A stretch of DNA of 5,636 nt from positions 1-5,636 of the forward strand of contig CACZRA010000338.1 of assembly GCA_902783395.1 (NCBI GenBank). The letters run 5' to 3'. Source of the stretch: an uncultured Lachnospiraceae bacterium (GTDB taxonomy: Bacteria; Bacillota; Clostridia; Lachnospirales; Lachnospiraceae). The first letter of the stretch is position 1. Every line of letters starts with the position of its first letter. The translations under genes were made by a program, and so were the position numbers. Below, piece after piece: positions 1 through 5,600 of the stretch. A model generated the notes under the pieces. That model ran no database searches. It saw only the letters and a list, made by a program, of their open reading frames with translations, and was not told where the DNA came from.

Positions 1-36
1 AAGTTTAAGAACTGGATCATGGATCTGTTCGGGTAA
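1..36 (+). CDS. C-terminal end of an upstream gene (partial, tentative)
   Basis: The first twelve codons read KFKNWIMDLFG and then TAA at 34-36. Most codons end in G or C (AAG, AAC, ATC, CTG, TTC, GGG), as in the neighbouring genes, and the stop lies only three bases before the sigma factor start, the close spacing expected inside an operon. The reading frame is the same as that of the sigma factor, so this TAA also fixes ATG 40 as the first possible start of the next gene. Twelve open codons could arise by chance, so the call is weak and no product can be named. Confidence 0.35.
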   Translation, partial: KFKNWIMDLFG

Positions 37-39
37 TAC

Positions 40-774
40 ATGGAAAAGAGAACCACCGACGCGGAAAATGAGAGGGCGCTCCTGGCTGCAAAGGATACTG
101 ACAGTCTGGACCGTTTCCTCAAAGAAGAACAGCAGCATATCCTGAGGCTGACAGGGAAGGTGCTGAATAAAAGCATCACCGAAAGTGATGATGAGTATTC
201 TGTTGCTCTCATGGCAGTTTCAGAAGCGGTAAAAAACTACGACAGGACCAGAGGGGACTTCTGGTCCTACGCCGCGTTTGTGATCAAAAGCAGGGAAACA
301 GATCTTTACAGGAAAAATAAAAAACCCGGGGAAAACGAGATCACTGTAAGCCCGGAGATTTTCGGCGGGGAGGCAGATGAGGATGATCCGGCCATAACCC
401 TTCAAAACGATATCAGCCTGAAAACTGCCACATATGTTGACAATGCTTTGAGGTATGAAATAGACGCACTCGGCGAAAAGCTGGAAGCATATGGCATAAG
501 CTTTTTTGATCTTGCAGAATGCTCGCCCAAAGCGAAAAAATCAAGGAATGCCTGCTCTCTGGTGCTTAAGGCCATATTCACCCCGCCGCCTCTCATCGAA
601 GAACTGATAAAAAGCAAGACCCTCCCTATAAAAAAGATACTCGAACGGCAGAAGGTCTCAAGAAAGCTTATTGACAGGCACAGGAAATACCTGATAAGCG
701 CATCGCTGATACTGGCGGGCGATTATCCGGCCATAGCGGAATACATTCCTTTCAAAAAAGGAGCCACAGAATGA
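40..774 (+). CDS. sigI: SigI-family RNA polymerase sigma factor
   Basis: This is an alternative sigma factor of the SigI group, which directs RNA polymerase to envelope-stress, heat or polysaccharide-utilisation genes in Firmicutes. The N-terminal sigma-2-like domain (about residues 8-92) has the family signature DDEYSVALMAVSEAVKNYD (50-68), followed by GDFWSYAAFVIKSRETDLYRK (72-92, usually VIKRRLIDYYRK). A linker (93-130) leads to the SigI-specific C-terminal domain, with FFDLAECSPKAKKSRN (155-170) and a terminal helix-turn-helix around KVSRKLIDRHRKYLISASLIL (205-225), then GDYPAIAEYI. The 244-residue length is normal. ATG 40 is the first start after an in-frame stop; no clear Shine-Dalgarno precedes it, so translation may depend on coupling to the gene ending at 36. 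The stop overlaps the anti-sigma start by ATGA. The family assignment is firm; regulon and inducing signal are not visible. Any promoter lies outside the window. Confidence 0.93.
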   Translation: MEKRTTDAENERALLAAKDTDSLDRFLKEEQQHILRLTGKVLNKSITESDDEYSVALMAVSEAVKNYDRTRGDFWSYAAFVIKSRETDLYRKNKKPGENEITVSPEIFGGEADEDDPAITLQNDISLKTATYVDNALRYEIDALGEKLEAYGISFFDLAECSPKAKKSRNACSLVLKAIFTPPPLIEELIKSKTLPIKKILERQKVSRKLIDRHRKYLISASLILAGDYPAIAEYIPFKKGATE

Positions 775-1898
775 AATGCGTCGTTCTTGAAATAAAAGAA
801 AATAAGGCCGCGCTGCTTGATGATAACGGCATAGTACACGCTGTAAAGAATAAGGACTACAAGGTCGGTCAGGTGCTTTTCCTTACCGAGTTTGAAATGA
901 AACGCGATGAAGTAATCCCGTCAAAGCGTCATTCCGCTATAATGCGGACGGCTGCCGCAATCCTTGCCGTAGCAGTGATCGGCGGAGGTGTGACTTCCTA
1001 TGCGGCTCCCGTCAGCACGGTAACCCTTGACGGCGCATATTCCGTGGAATACAGGCTGAATCTGTATGACCGGGTGGTAGGAGCCGATGCAGCGGATGGA
1101 GAGGATGAGGATTTCAGGAAAGAGATATCCGGTTTCTCAAAAGAAATAAGAGGCATGAAGATAAACGATGCCATCGATGCCACAACAGCGCGCTTTGAAA
1201 ATGAAATTTTCCGTCCGGATGAAAACGGCAGCAGACCGGATATCTCGATAAAAGTAGGCGGGTTAAAAAAGAACAACAGGCATCTTTCGGATCAAATGGA
1301 TCATAAGAGGGAAGAAATAAAGGAAAACATACCGGATGATACGCCGGTTCCCGAAGACACGGTTGAGAAGATGCATGATCCGGATAACACGGGAACTGAG
1401 TCAAATATCCATCCTCAAAATACCGCCGAGGGTTCGCAAAACAAACCGGATGAACGCTCTGGCAGCACGGATAGCGATAAAAATATCAATCAGGGGAATA
1501 ATACAAATGCCCCCGGCGTTGAGAAGCCTGCCTCAAACGATGGCGGGACCGGAGTGAACGAACCTGAAGAAAACAAACATATTGATGATGGAAGGCATTC
1601 GGATCCCGGAATATCCAATGAACAGAAAGGATCCGGAAAATCAGGGGACAATAAAGGTCCCGGGGACACCGGCGGTAACGGCAATGGCATCGAAAAGCCT
1701 GATGATGCGCCTGCTTCTTCCGGCAGCACTCCGCCCGATGATATGGGAAAGCCCTCTGACAGCCCTCCTCCGGACGAGCCTGGTACACCTTCGGATGCGG
1801 GAAACGGCGGAGCTCCTCCCGATGAAGGCGCTCATGATGACAACAGACATGATGACAACGGCCATGGCGGCGGAGACCATGGTGATGGCGGCCGCTGA
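771..1898 (+). CDS. rsgI: RsgI-family membrane anti-sigma factor with long disordered ectodomain
   Basis: This should hold SigI inactive at the membrane until an outside signal triggers proteolysis. The cytosolic RsgI_N domain is residues 1-42 (MKCVVLEIKENKAALLDDNG, then a KVGQVLFL strand). One membrane segment spans about 57-79, giving N-in/C-out topology. The juxtamembrane outer domain (80-165) begins VSTVTLDGAYSVEYRLNLYDRVV (81-103), matching the family block usually written VSLDINPSIEYxLNRFDRV; the Asn-Pro cut in studied RsgI proteins is Ala-Tyr here. Residues 170-375 are low-complexity (Pro, Gly, Asp, Asn, Ser), with two copies of PPDxxGxPSD-like sequence (321-342) and a His/Asp tail with HDDN twice. 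No carbohydrate-binding module is recognisable. The start follows AAAAAAGGAG at 754-763 with seven bases of spacing and overlaps the sigI stop (ATGA), typical of sigma/anti-sigma coupling. A terminator follows 17 bases after the stop. The RsgI call is strong; the ligand is unknown. Confidence 0.88.
   Translation: MKCVVLEIKENKAALLDDNGIVHAVKNKDYKVGQVLFLTEFEMKRDEVIPSKRHSAIMRTAAAILAVAVIGGGVTSYAAPVSTVTLDGAYSVEYRLNLYDRVVGADAADGEDEDFRKEISGFSKEIRGMKINDAIDATTARFENEIFRPDENGSRPDISIKVGGLKKNNRHLSDQMDHKREEIKENIPDDTPVPEDTVEKMHDPDNTGTESNIHPQNTAEGSQNKPDERSGSTDSDKNINQGNNTNAPGVEKPASNDGGTGVNEPEENKHIDDGRHSDPGISNEQKGSGKSGDNKGPGDTGGNGNGIEKPDDAPASSGSTPPDDMGKPSDSPPPDEPGTPSDAGNGGAPPDEGAHDDNRHDDNGHGGGDHGDGGR
1833..1859 (+). 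repeat. 12-base tandem-like direct repeat in the rsgI tail
   Basis: CATGATGACAAC occurs at 1833-1844 and again at 1848-1859, a 15-base period that keeps the frame and encodes HDDN-R-HDDN (residues 355-363). It lies in the His/Asp/Gly-rich extreme C-terminus of the anti-sigma factor and probably arose by slippage or a short in-frame duplication. Confidence 0.8.
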
Positions 1899-1915
1899 TG
1901 AAATAAATATATTCT

Positions 1916-1952
1916 CGGGGAAGTGATTTTTAATCACGACCCCGTTTTTTTT
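1916..1952 (+). terminator. Rho-independent terminator of the sigI-rsgI unit
   Basis: CGGGG (1916-1920) pairs with CCCCG (1940-1944), and GTGATT (1923-1928) pairs with AATCAC (1932-1937), with a 2x2 internal mismatch between the two stems and a three-base loop. Eight T residues follow directly (1945-1952). It sits 17 bases after the rsgI stop. On the minus strand the same hairpin is followed only by a weak AT-rich tail, so it may also slow transcription arriving from the convergent glycosyltransferase gene, but the main direction is plus. Confidence 0.92.
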
Positions 1953-1991
1953 ATATCTCCTTCCGTATTTATGTTTTGATTCCCGATTAAC

Positions 1992-2034
1992 ATCCGATCA
2001 GTGGGGTGTTCTATAATGGGCTCCCTGATCGGAT
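1992..2034. repeat. 10-bp inverted repeat over the 3' end of the glycosyltransferase gene
   Basis: ATCCGATCAG (1992-2001) is the exact reverse complement of CTGATCGGAT (2025-2034), separated by 23 bases that contain the minus-strand stop codon (2011-2013). The right arm is inside the coding sequence (codons for the Ile-Arg-Ser near the C-terminus). There is no U-tract after the left arm on the minus strand and only TTTT after the right arm on the plus strand, so it is not a canonical terminator. It could form a 3'-end RNA hairpin or be a protein-binding site. Confidence 0.6.
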
Positions 2035-3426
2035 TTTGTCGATTCCTACGGCAAACTTATAGCAGTTGGCAAATCTTCCGTTGTTAAGTGACATTACTAT
2101 ATCCCAACCGTTGCACCGGCCTGAACAGATGAAACTGTCACACCTTGAAAGCATGTAAAGCGCATAGAAATAATTGATCGTGGTATCCTCAAGCTTCTCT
2201 TCATACATGCCGTCAGCATGTTCTTTCTCATATTCGGAAATAACCTCATTCTCACGCAGATCCGACAGCTTCAGACGCTCCTGCGCCAGGGCGTCCAGCA
2301 TATGACCAAACTCATGGTGCATGTATTCAAGCGCATCTTCATCCTCAGTCGCAAGAAATACACGCTCAAATCCGTATTCTTTTATCCATTCATGTATAAG
2401 AGGTGCCATCTGCCGCGGCGAAGCCATCACCCTGTCCCCGGTAAGGCCTGCCGATACATAATCCGTACCCCGTATCATGACCCCGAGCACCTTCCGGTCC
2501 CCGAATACCCCGTCATAATACTCATCCATTTCGGCTTTGAATTCCGGGGTAATTATCGATTCATCTACCGGATGCTTTATTCCCTTTAAGAACTTGGTCT
2601 TTGACAGAACCATAAAGCTCGGTACGACAAGGGTATTATCATCTTTTGCTTCTTCATCATGAAGATCGAGCACAAAAAACCTCTTAAGTTCTTCTTCCCT
2701 GAACTTTCCGAGGTAACCGTTGTCTTCATGAACGAATTTAAGACCGAATCTTGCGAAACCGATCCTGTACCGCACATAGTACGATAGTATTGCTCCGATC
2801 CCGCCCCAGTCATCAATGTCGACCGTGATGAACTTATACTTTGAAAAATCTCTGCCTTCCAGTAACCACTGCAGCAGGAATACGTTATGAAATGCATAAG
2901 TGCTGCTCAGGGTCCTGAATCTTCCGTCTTCTATCCCCGAGCCGAGCTTCTTTTGGATGTAAAGAAGGGACTCCCTGTCGAGGTCCGTGGGAAGCTGTCC
3001 GGACACATGAAGCCTTTCATGCCGGGGCATGAAATAAAGGATCCTTTTATCATCGCACCAGACATCAATGCCGGTGTGCTGCAGCACTAATTTCGTCAGT
3101 ACAATGGTATACTCATTCAACTCTTCAAATACCATATTACTTACGCCGTCAAAGAAACCAATCCATAAAGTCTCCGTGTCATTTTCATCATAAATATGAT
3201 ACCTTGCCATAAAGGGAGGCTTCTGATATTTCGGGTAAGTGTCTATGGGTTCTATGTCATCATTGTTATCGTAATAAACTATATCGAAATCCTCGCCGTT
3301 TTTGTTATCTACATGAAATCTGGCCAGGCTTTCTGGTGGGGTCCGTAAGGCCTCATGAAAAAGATCAGGCGAAAGCTCCAGTGTCCTGCAGTCAGCATTT
3401 TTATCGAATCGTTCAATCCTGTACAT
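2011..3426 (-). CDS. GT-B fucosyltransferase-like glycosyltransferase (RGTDY family)
   Basis: The 471-residue soluble protein has no signal peptide or membrane segment and should act in the cytosol, probably adding a sugar from a nucleotide donor during surface-glycan synthesis. The N-terminal 140 residues are unfamiliar. A first nucleotide-sugar-type fold appears around residues 199-235, with DIDDWGGIGAILSYY (203-217). The second domain carries GVMIRGTDYVSAG (315-327), comparable to the HxRR(T/G)D block of NodZ/FUT8-like and GT11 fucosyltransferases and closer to the GVLxRGTDY form I associate with Firmicutes polysaccharide loci. Then come RVFLATEDEDALEYM (355-369) and YALYMLSRCDSFICSG (421-436) with WDIVMSLNNG (441-450), the usual C-terminal donor-binding region. 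AAAGGAAA at 3431-3438 is a good Shine-Dalgarno for ATG 3426. Its own promoter lies about 100 bases upstream, and it stands alone, convergent to rsgI. The fold is fairly sure; donor, acceptor and fucose specificity are not. Confidence 0.72.
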   Translation of the reverse strand: MYRIERFDKNADCRTLELSPDLFHEALRTPPESLARFHVDNKNGEDFDIVYYDNNDDIEPIDTYPKYQKPPFMARYHIYDENDTETLWIGFFDGVSNMVFEELNEYTIVLTKLVLQHTGIDVWCDDKRILYFMPRHERLHVSGQLPTDLDRESLLYIQKKLGSGIEDGRFRTLSSTYAFHNVFLLQWLLEGRDFSKYKFITVDIDDWGGIGAILSYYVRYRIGFARFGLKFVHEDNGYLGKFREEELKRFFVLDLHDEEAKDDNTLVVPSFMVLSKTKFLKGIKHPVDESIITPEFKAEMDEYYDGVFGDRKVLGVMIRGTDYVSAGLTGDRVMASPRQMAPLIHEWIKEYGFERVFLATEDEDALEYMHHEFGHMLDALAQERLKLSDLRENEVISEYEKEHADGMYEEKLEDTTINYFYALYMLSRCDSFICSGRCNGWDIVMSLNNGRFANCYKFAVGIDKIRSGSPL

Positions 3427-3502
3427 AGTTTTTCCTTTCGCTAAAGACCATGATTCCCTTTAAAAGTACTGAATCACGGTTTAGATACAACGAATTGCTT
3501 TG

Positions 3503-3536
3503 TTGGACTTTTGACGTTTGTATTATTTTATACTAT
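3503..3536 (+). repeat. Promoter-like direct repeat, copy 1
   Basis: Bases 3503-3523 are identical over 21 bases to 5527-5547, and similarity continues to 3536 (30 of 34 matches). The block starts TTGGACTTTTGACG and ends in a TTATAxTAT element. This resembles a plus-strand promoter, but spacing is awkward: TTGGAC to TATACT (3529-3534) is 20 bases, and TTGACG (3511-3516) to the same box is only 12. It lies about 165 bases before the lipoprotein start. Confidence 0.7.
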
Positions 3537-3552
3537 TTATGCTTTTGGTCAA
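3525..3552 (-). promoter_or_regulatory. Promoter of the glycosyltransferase gene
   Basis: On the minus strand TTGACC (bases 3552-3547, five of six to TTGACA) is followed after 16 bases by TAAAAT (3530-3525, five of six to TATAAT). This is a good housekeeping-sigma promoter and predicts a leader of roughly 90 bases before ATG 3426. It overlaps the plus-strand promoter-like repeat at 3503-3536, so the two directions may compete. Confidence 0.65.
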
Positions 3553-3593
3553 TCAGGGTTACTATTCAGGAAAAAACACGAGCAGAGCTTTGG

Positions 3594-3623
3594 TTGTTTG
3601 GCGGTTATTTTCTGAGTTATAAT
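3594..3623 (+). promoter_or_regulatory. Possible promoter of the lipoprotein gene
   Basis: A perfect TATAAT (3618-3623) is preceded after 18 bases by TTGTTT (3594-3599), a weak -35 element. Transcription would begin near 3630, giving a leader of about 70 bases that contains the hairpin at 3650-3670 and the micro-ORF start at 3641. AT-rich intergenic DNA yields such boxes by chance, so the call is moderate; the repeat block at 3503-3536 is the alternative or an additional promoter. Confidence 0.4.
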
Positions 3624-3640
3624 ATTTTGCATCAGAGCCG

Positions 3641-3703
3641 ATGGTTGAAGAGAAGCAGGATATGCTTCTCGAAGAACTGAAAACGGAGAAAATGGATTTA
3701 TGA
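3641..3703 (+). CDS. Possible 20-residue micro-ORF coupled to the lipoprotein gene
   Basis: ATG 3641 opens a 20-codon frame, MVEEKQDMLLEELKTEKMDL, whose TGA (3701-3703) overlaps the lipoprotein ATG (3700-3702) as ATGA. The codons look like real coding sequence (GAA, GAG, AAG, CAG, CTG) and the peptide would form a charged helix. The frame is open back only to TAA 3620-3622, and no strong Shine-Dalgarno precedes ATG 3641. It could be a coupling or leader peptide, the degenerate C-terminus of a lost gene, or chance. The hairpin at 3650-3670 lies within it. I recognise no family. Confidence 0.33.
   Translation: MVEEKQDMLLEELKTEKMDL
3650..3670 (+). promoter_or_regulatory. Leader hairpin upstream of the lipoprotein gene
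   Basis: GAGAAGCA (3650-3657) and TGCTTCTC (3663-3670) form a perfect 8-bp stem with the five-base loop GGATA. No T-run follows, so it is not an intrinsic terminator. It ends 29 bases before the lipoprotein ATG and just before the GGAG ribosome-binding site, a position suited to mRNA stability or translation control. Confidence 0.5.
3685..3688 (+). promoter_or_regulatory. Ribosome-binding site of the lipoprotein gene
   Basis: GGAG at 3685-3688 precedes ATG 3700 by 11 bases, longer than the 7 bases seen for rsgI. The wide spacing suggests modest initiation, perhaps helped by ribosomes ending at the overlapping TGA of the micro-ORF. The lipoprotein signal sequence begins directly at this ATG, which supports the start. 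Confidence 0.6.
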
Positions 3704-5523
3704 AGAAAAGAATACTTGCATTATCTTTTATCTGTCTTATGAGCGCCATGGTTTTTGCGGGCTGTGTAAAAAACGCCGGGACTTCCGATGACAGTTCCAA
3801 AGACAAATCAGAAAATGCTGAAGAGAAATCAGGCGGGGAAGAAGACGACAGCGGGAACGACAAAAAATCCGGATCGAAGGAGCCGGATGAGAAAACAGAT
3901 ACAACGGTTGATCTGACTTCGGAGCAGGGGATCATTTCATATCTTGCCGGGGATTGGACGCTCTTAGACAGGGGAACGCGTAAGGATTACGGAACTCTTA
4001 AGATAGATAAGGACGGTTCATTTGAGTTCACTAGGCTTTCCGATAAGGCTTCGGGCACGGGGACTCTGTCATTTGAGTACAGCCGGTCTGAAAAGGGTGA
4101 GGAACCCGACAGCTTCAGCATGAAGCTTGAAGACTGCAAAGATCTGCTCCCGGAGGGAACGGAGCTGTACGGCGATGAAGGCACAGGCGGAATATTTCAT
4201 GTAGGAACATTCGGTGATAAGGATTATCTGTACCTGAAGGAGATCGGTAATGGAGATTCCGTTGTTTCCATGTATATTTTCAACACAGAAGAGAATTATG
4301 ATCAGTACGGGGACTGGCTGTATGACTGGCTGTTCTTCCGCGGTAATAATACCCGGAATCCCGCAGATCCTGAAGAGGAGGACACTTTCTATGCCTGGGC
4401 ATGGGAGACTGATGAGGAAGGTGTATGGCTGCAGCCCATGGCTGACCACGAGTATGAGACAGTGGAGGAGTATACGGACTGGAAGTACCTGGGCGGTTAC
4501 TTTAATGAAACGGACAATATCGGGATCACTCATTATGGCATAACAGATGACACAGATTTAAGCGGGCTTGTGAATACACATGACTGGAACTCCGGGTTCC
4601 CTCTCATGATGTGCGAAGTTACTGTTGATGATAAAGGTAATGTAGATAAACTCCGTGATATTGATATTGTTATGTACAGTTCATATTACATGGATGATAT
4701 CGAGCCTGATTTTTCATACAAGGACACGACCTTTATCATTGACGGTTACGAGATAGATATAACGTCATTTGCTCCTGCCGCAACCGCGATCATGGATGCA
4801 AAACGTGTCGGAGACTGGATCATACTCGACTGCCACGTAAATCCAAACATCGGCACTTATCTGTTTTACAACATTCCCGACGGGCTTATTGATTATTTTG
4901 AATATCAGATAGACGGGGCAAATCTCATATGGCAGGGGGATGATCTTTCAACCGCTGTTTATCAGCAGTATAACGATATTTATGATATCTGGGGACATCA
5001 TATCGGCCGCATTCAGGACGGAGAACTGTATGAACTCTCATTCAAGGATAAGAATACGATTGCTGCAAAGTGCTGGATAGTCGATGAGATCGGACGGGAA
5101 AAGGAATTTACCGAAGAGTTCGAGTATGAGCCTTGTGACGGTGCAGTATGGGCATATTTTGAATATATGCTCGGAGGCAATGTACAGTGGAGGCGTCTCA
5201 AGGAAATGGCAGGAGATGCTTCGGCTCTTATTATCGTGGATCCTCCCGAGAAGATATGCGGCAGGATGCCGGATCCTGTTACCATTGAGAATGGCGCGCT
5301 TGATAAGGTTGCAGTAGTACCGCTCTTTGATGACTCTGCGATCAGCATCCGGTCGGACAAAGAAGAAGCTGAAAGAGGCAGGGCTGCTGTATTTGAAGTG
5401 ACCGTCCCCGAAGGAATGCCGATAGAAACGATAACCGTGGAGGCGCCGGGGCATAAGAAGGCGGAATGGGAAGTATGCCAGCTCTCCGGCAGGAACCCGC
5501 AGATGAGTACTTTCATCAAATAA
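3700..5523 (+). CDS. Large secreted lipoprotein of unknown family
   Basis: Residues 1-22 are a lipoprotein signal: MKKR, a hydrophobic core and the lipobox VFAGC, so Cys22 should be lipidated and the protein anchored outside the membrane. Residues 23-70 are a charged Ser/Lys/Asp/Glu/Gly linker. A first folded region (about 76-195) begins TSEQGIISYLAGDWTLLDRG and alternates short strands such as GTLKIDKDGSFEF, like small lipocalin-type barrels, though this is only an impression. Residues 200-350 are rich in Trp, Tyr and acids (DQYGDWLYDWLFF, YAWAWETDEEGVWLQP). Another strand-rich part runs 355-510, and a final 525-600 segment (VTVPEGMPIETITVEAPG) resembles an Ig-like or beta-sandwich end. Seven Cys lie beyond the lipobox (146, 305, 378, 458, 479, 520, 593). 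No catalytic motif or family is recognised. The gene stands between two copies of a 21-base repeat and has no visible terminator. Confidence 0.88.
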   Translation: MKKRILALSFICLMSAMVFAGCVKNAGTSDDSSKDKSENAEEKSGGEEDDSGNDKKSGSKEPDEKTDTTVDLTSEQGIISYLAGDWTLLDRGTRKDYGTLKIDKDGSFEFTRLSDKASGTGTLSFEYSRSEKGEEPDSFSMKLEDCKDLLPEGTELYGDEGTGGIFHVGTFGDKDYLYLKEIGNGDSVVSMYIFNTEENYDQYGDWLYDWLFFRGNNTRNPADPEEEDTFYAWAWETDEEGVWLQPMADHEYETVEEYTDWKYLGGYFNETDNIGITHYGITDDTDLSGLVNTHDWNSGFPLMMCEVTVDDKGNVDKLRDIDIVMYSSYYMDDIEPDFSYKDTTFIIDGYEIDITSFAPAATAIMDAKRVGDWIILDCHVNPNIGTYLFYNIPDGLIDYFEYQIDGANLIWQGDDLSTAVYQQYNDIYDIWGHHIGRIQDGELYELSFKDKNTIAAKCWIVDEIGREKEFTEEFEYEPCDGAVWAYFEYMLGGNVQWRRLKEMAGDASALIIVDPPEKICGRMPDPVTIENGALDKVAVVPLFDDSAISIRSDKEEAERGRAAVFEVTVPEGMPIETITVEAPGHKKAEWEVCQLSGRNPQMSTFIK

Positions 5524-5526
5524 TAA

Positions 5527-5560
5527 TTGGACTTTTGACGTTTGTATCACGTTATATTAT
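5527..5560 (+). repeat. Promoter-like direct repeat, copy 2
   Basis: This second copy starts three bases after the lipoprotein stop codon. The first 21 bases equal 3503-3523, and the next 13 match at nine positions, retaining the TTATAxTAT element. The 20-base gap from TTGGAC (5527-5532) to TATATT (5553-5558) is the same as in copy 1, which argues that the spacing is functional. It probably drives a gene to the right of the window. Confidence 0.7.
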
Positions 5561-5600
5561 GGTGTTGAAATAAAAGATTTGGCTATTTTCTCATTCATGG

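Noticed and set aside
1114..1937. Several open frames of 70-114 codons on both strands across rsgI
   Set aside because: They are shadows of the repetitive rsgI tail, whose codon bias keeps other frames open; none has a ribosome-binding site or a recognisable product.
1953..1970. Strong Shine-Dalgarno-like GGAAGGAGATAT on the minus strand
   Set aside because: It is followed by a run of A residues and the terminator hairpin, with no start codon at a usable distance.
2012..2017. Perfect TATAAT on the plus strand
   Set aside because: The nearest -35-like TTGATT (1976-1981) is 30 bases away, and the box lies over the minus-strand stop codon with no plus-strand gene after it.
3456..3494. Possible SigI-type promoter (CCC at 3456, CGAA at 3491) before the lipoprotein
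   Set aside because: The C-run has only three C residues and the gap of about 32 bases is far too long for the known SigI promoter arrangement.
3450..3680. 76-codon plus-strand open frame in the intergenic region
   Set aside because: It has no Shine-Dalgarno, runs through the promoter-like repeat and the hairpin, and its composition follows AT-rich intergenic DNA; the peptide resembles no protein.
4069..5550. Minus-strand open frames of 154-170 codons opposite the lipoprotein gene
   Set aside because: They lie opposite a gene with a clear signal peptide and coding pattern, have no ribosome-binding site, and give no recognisable protein.
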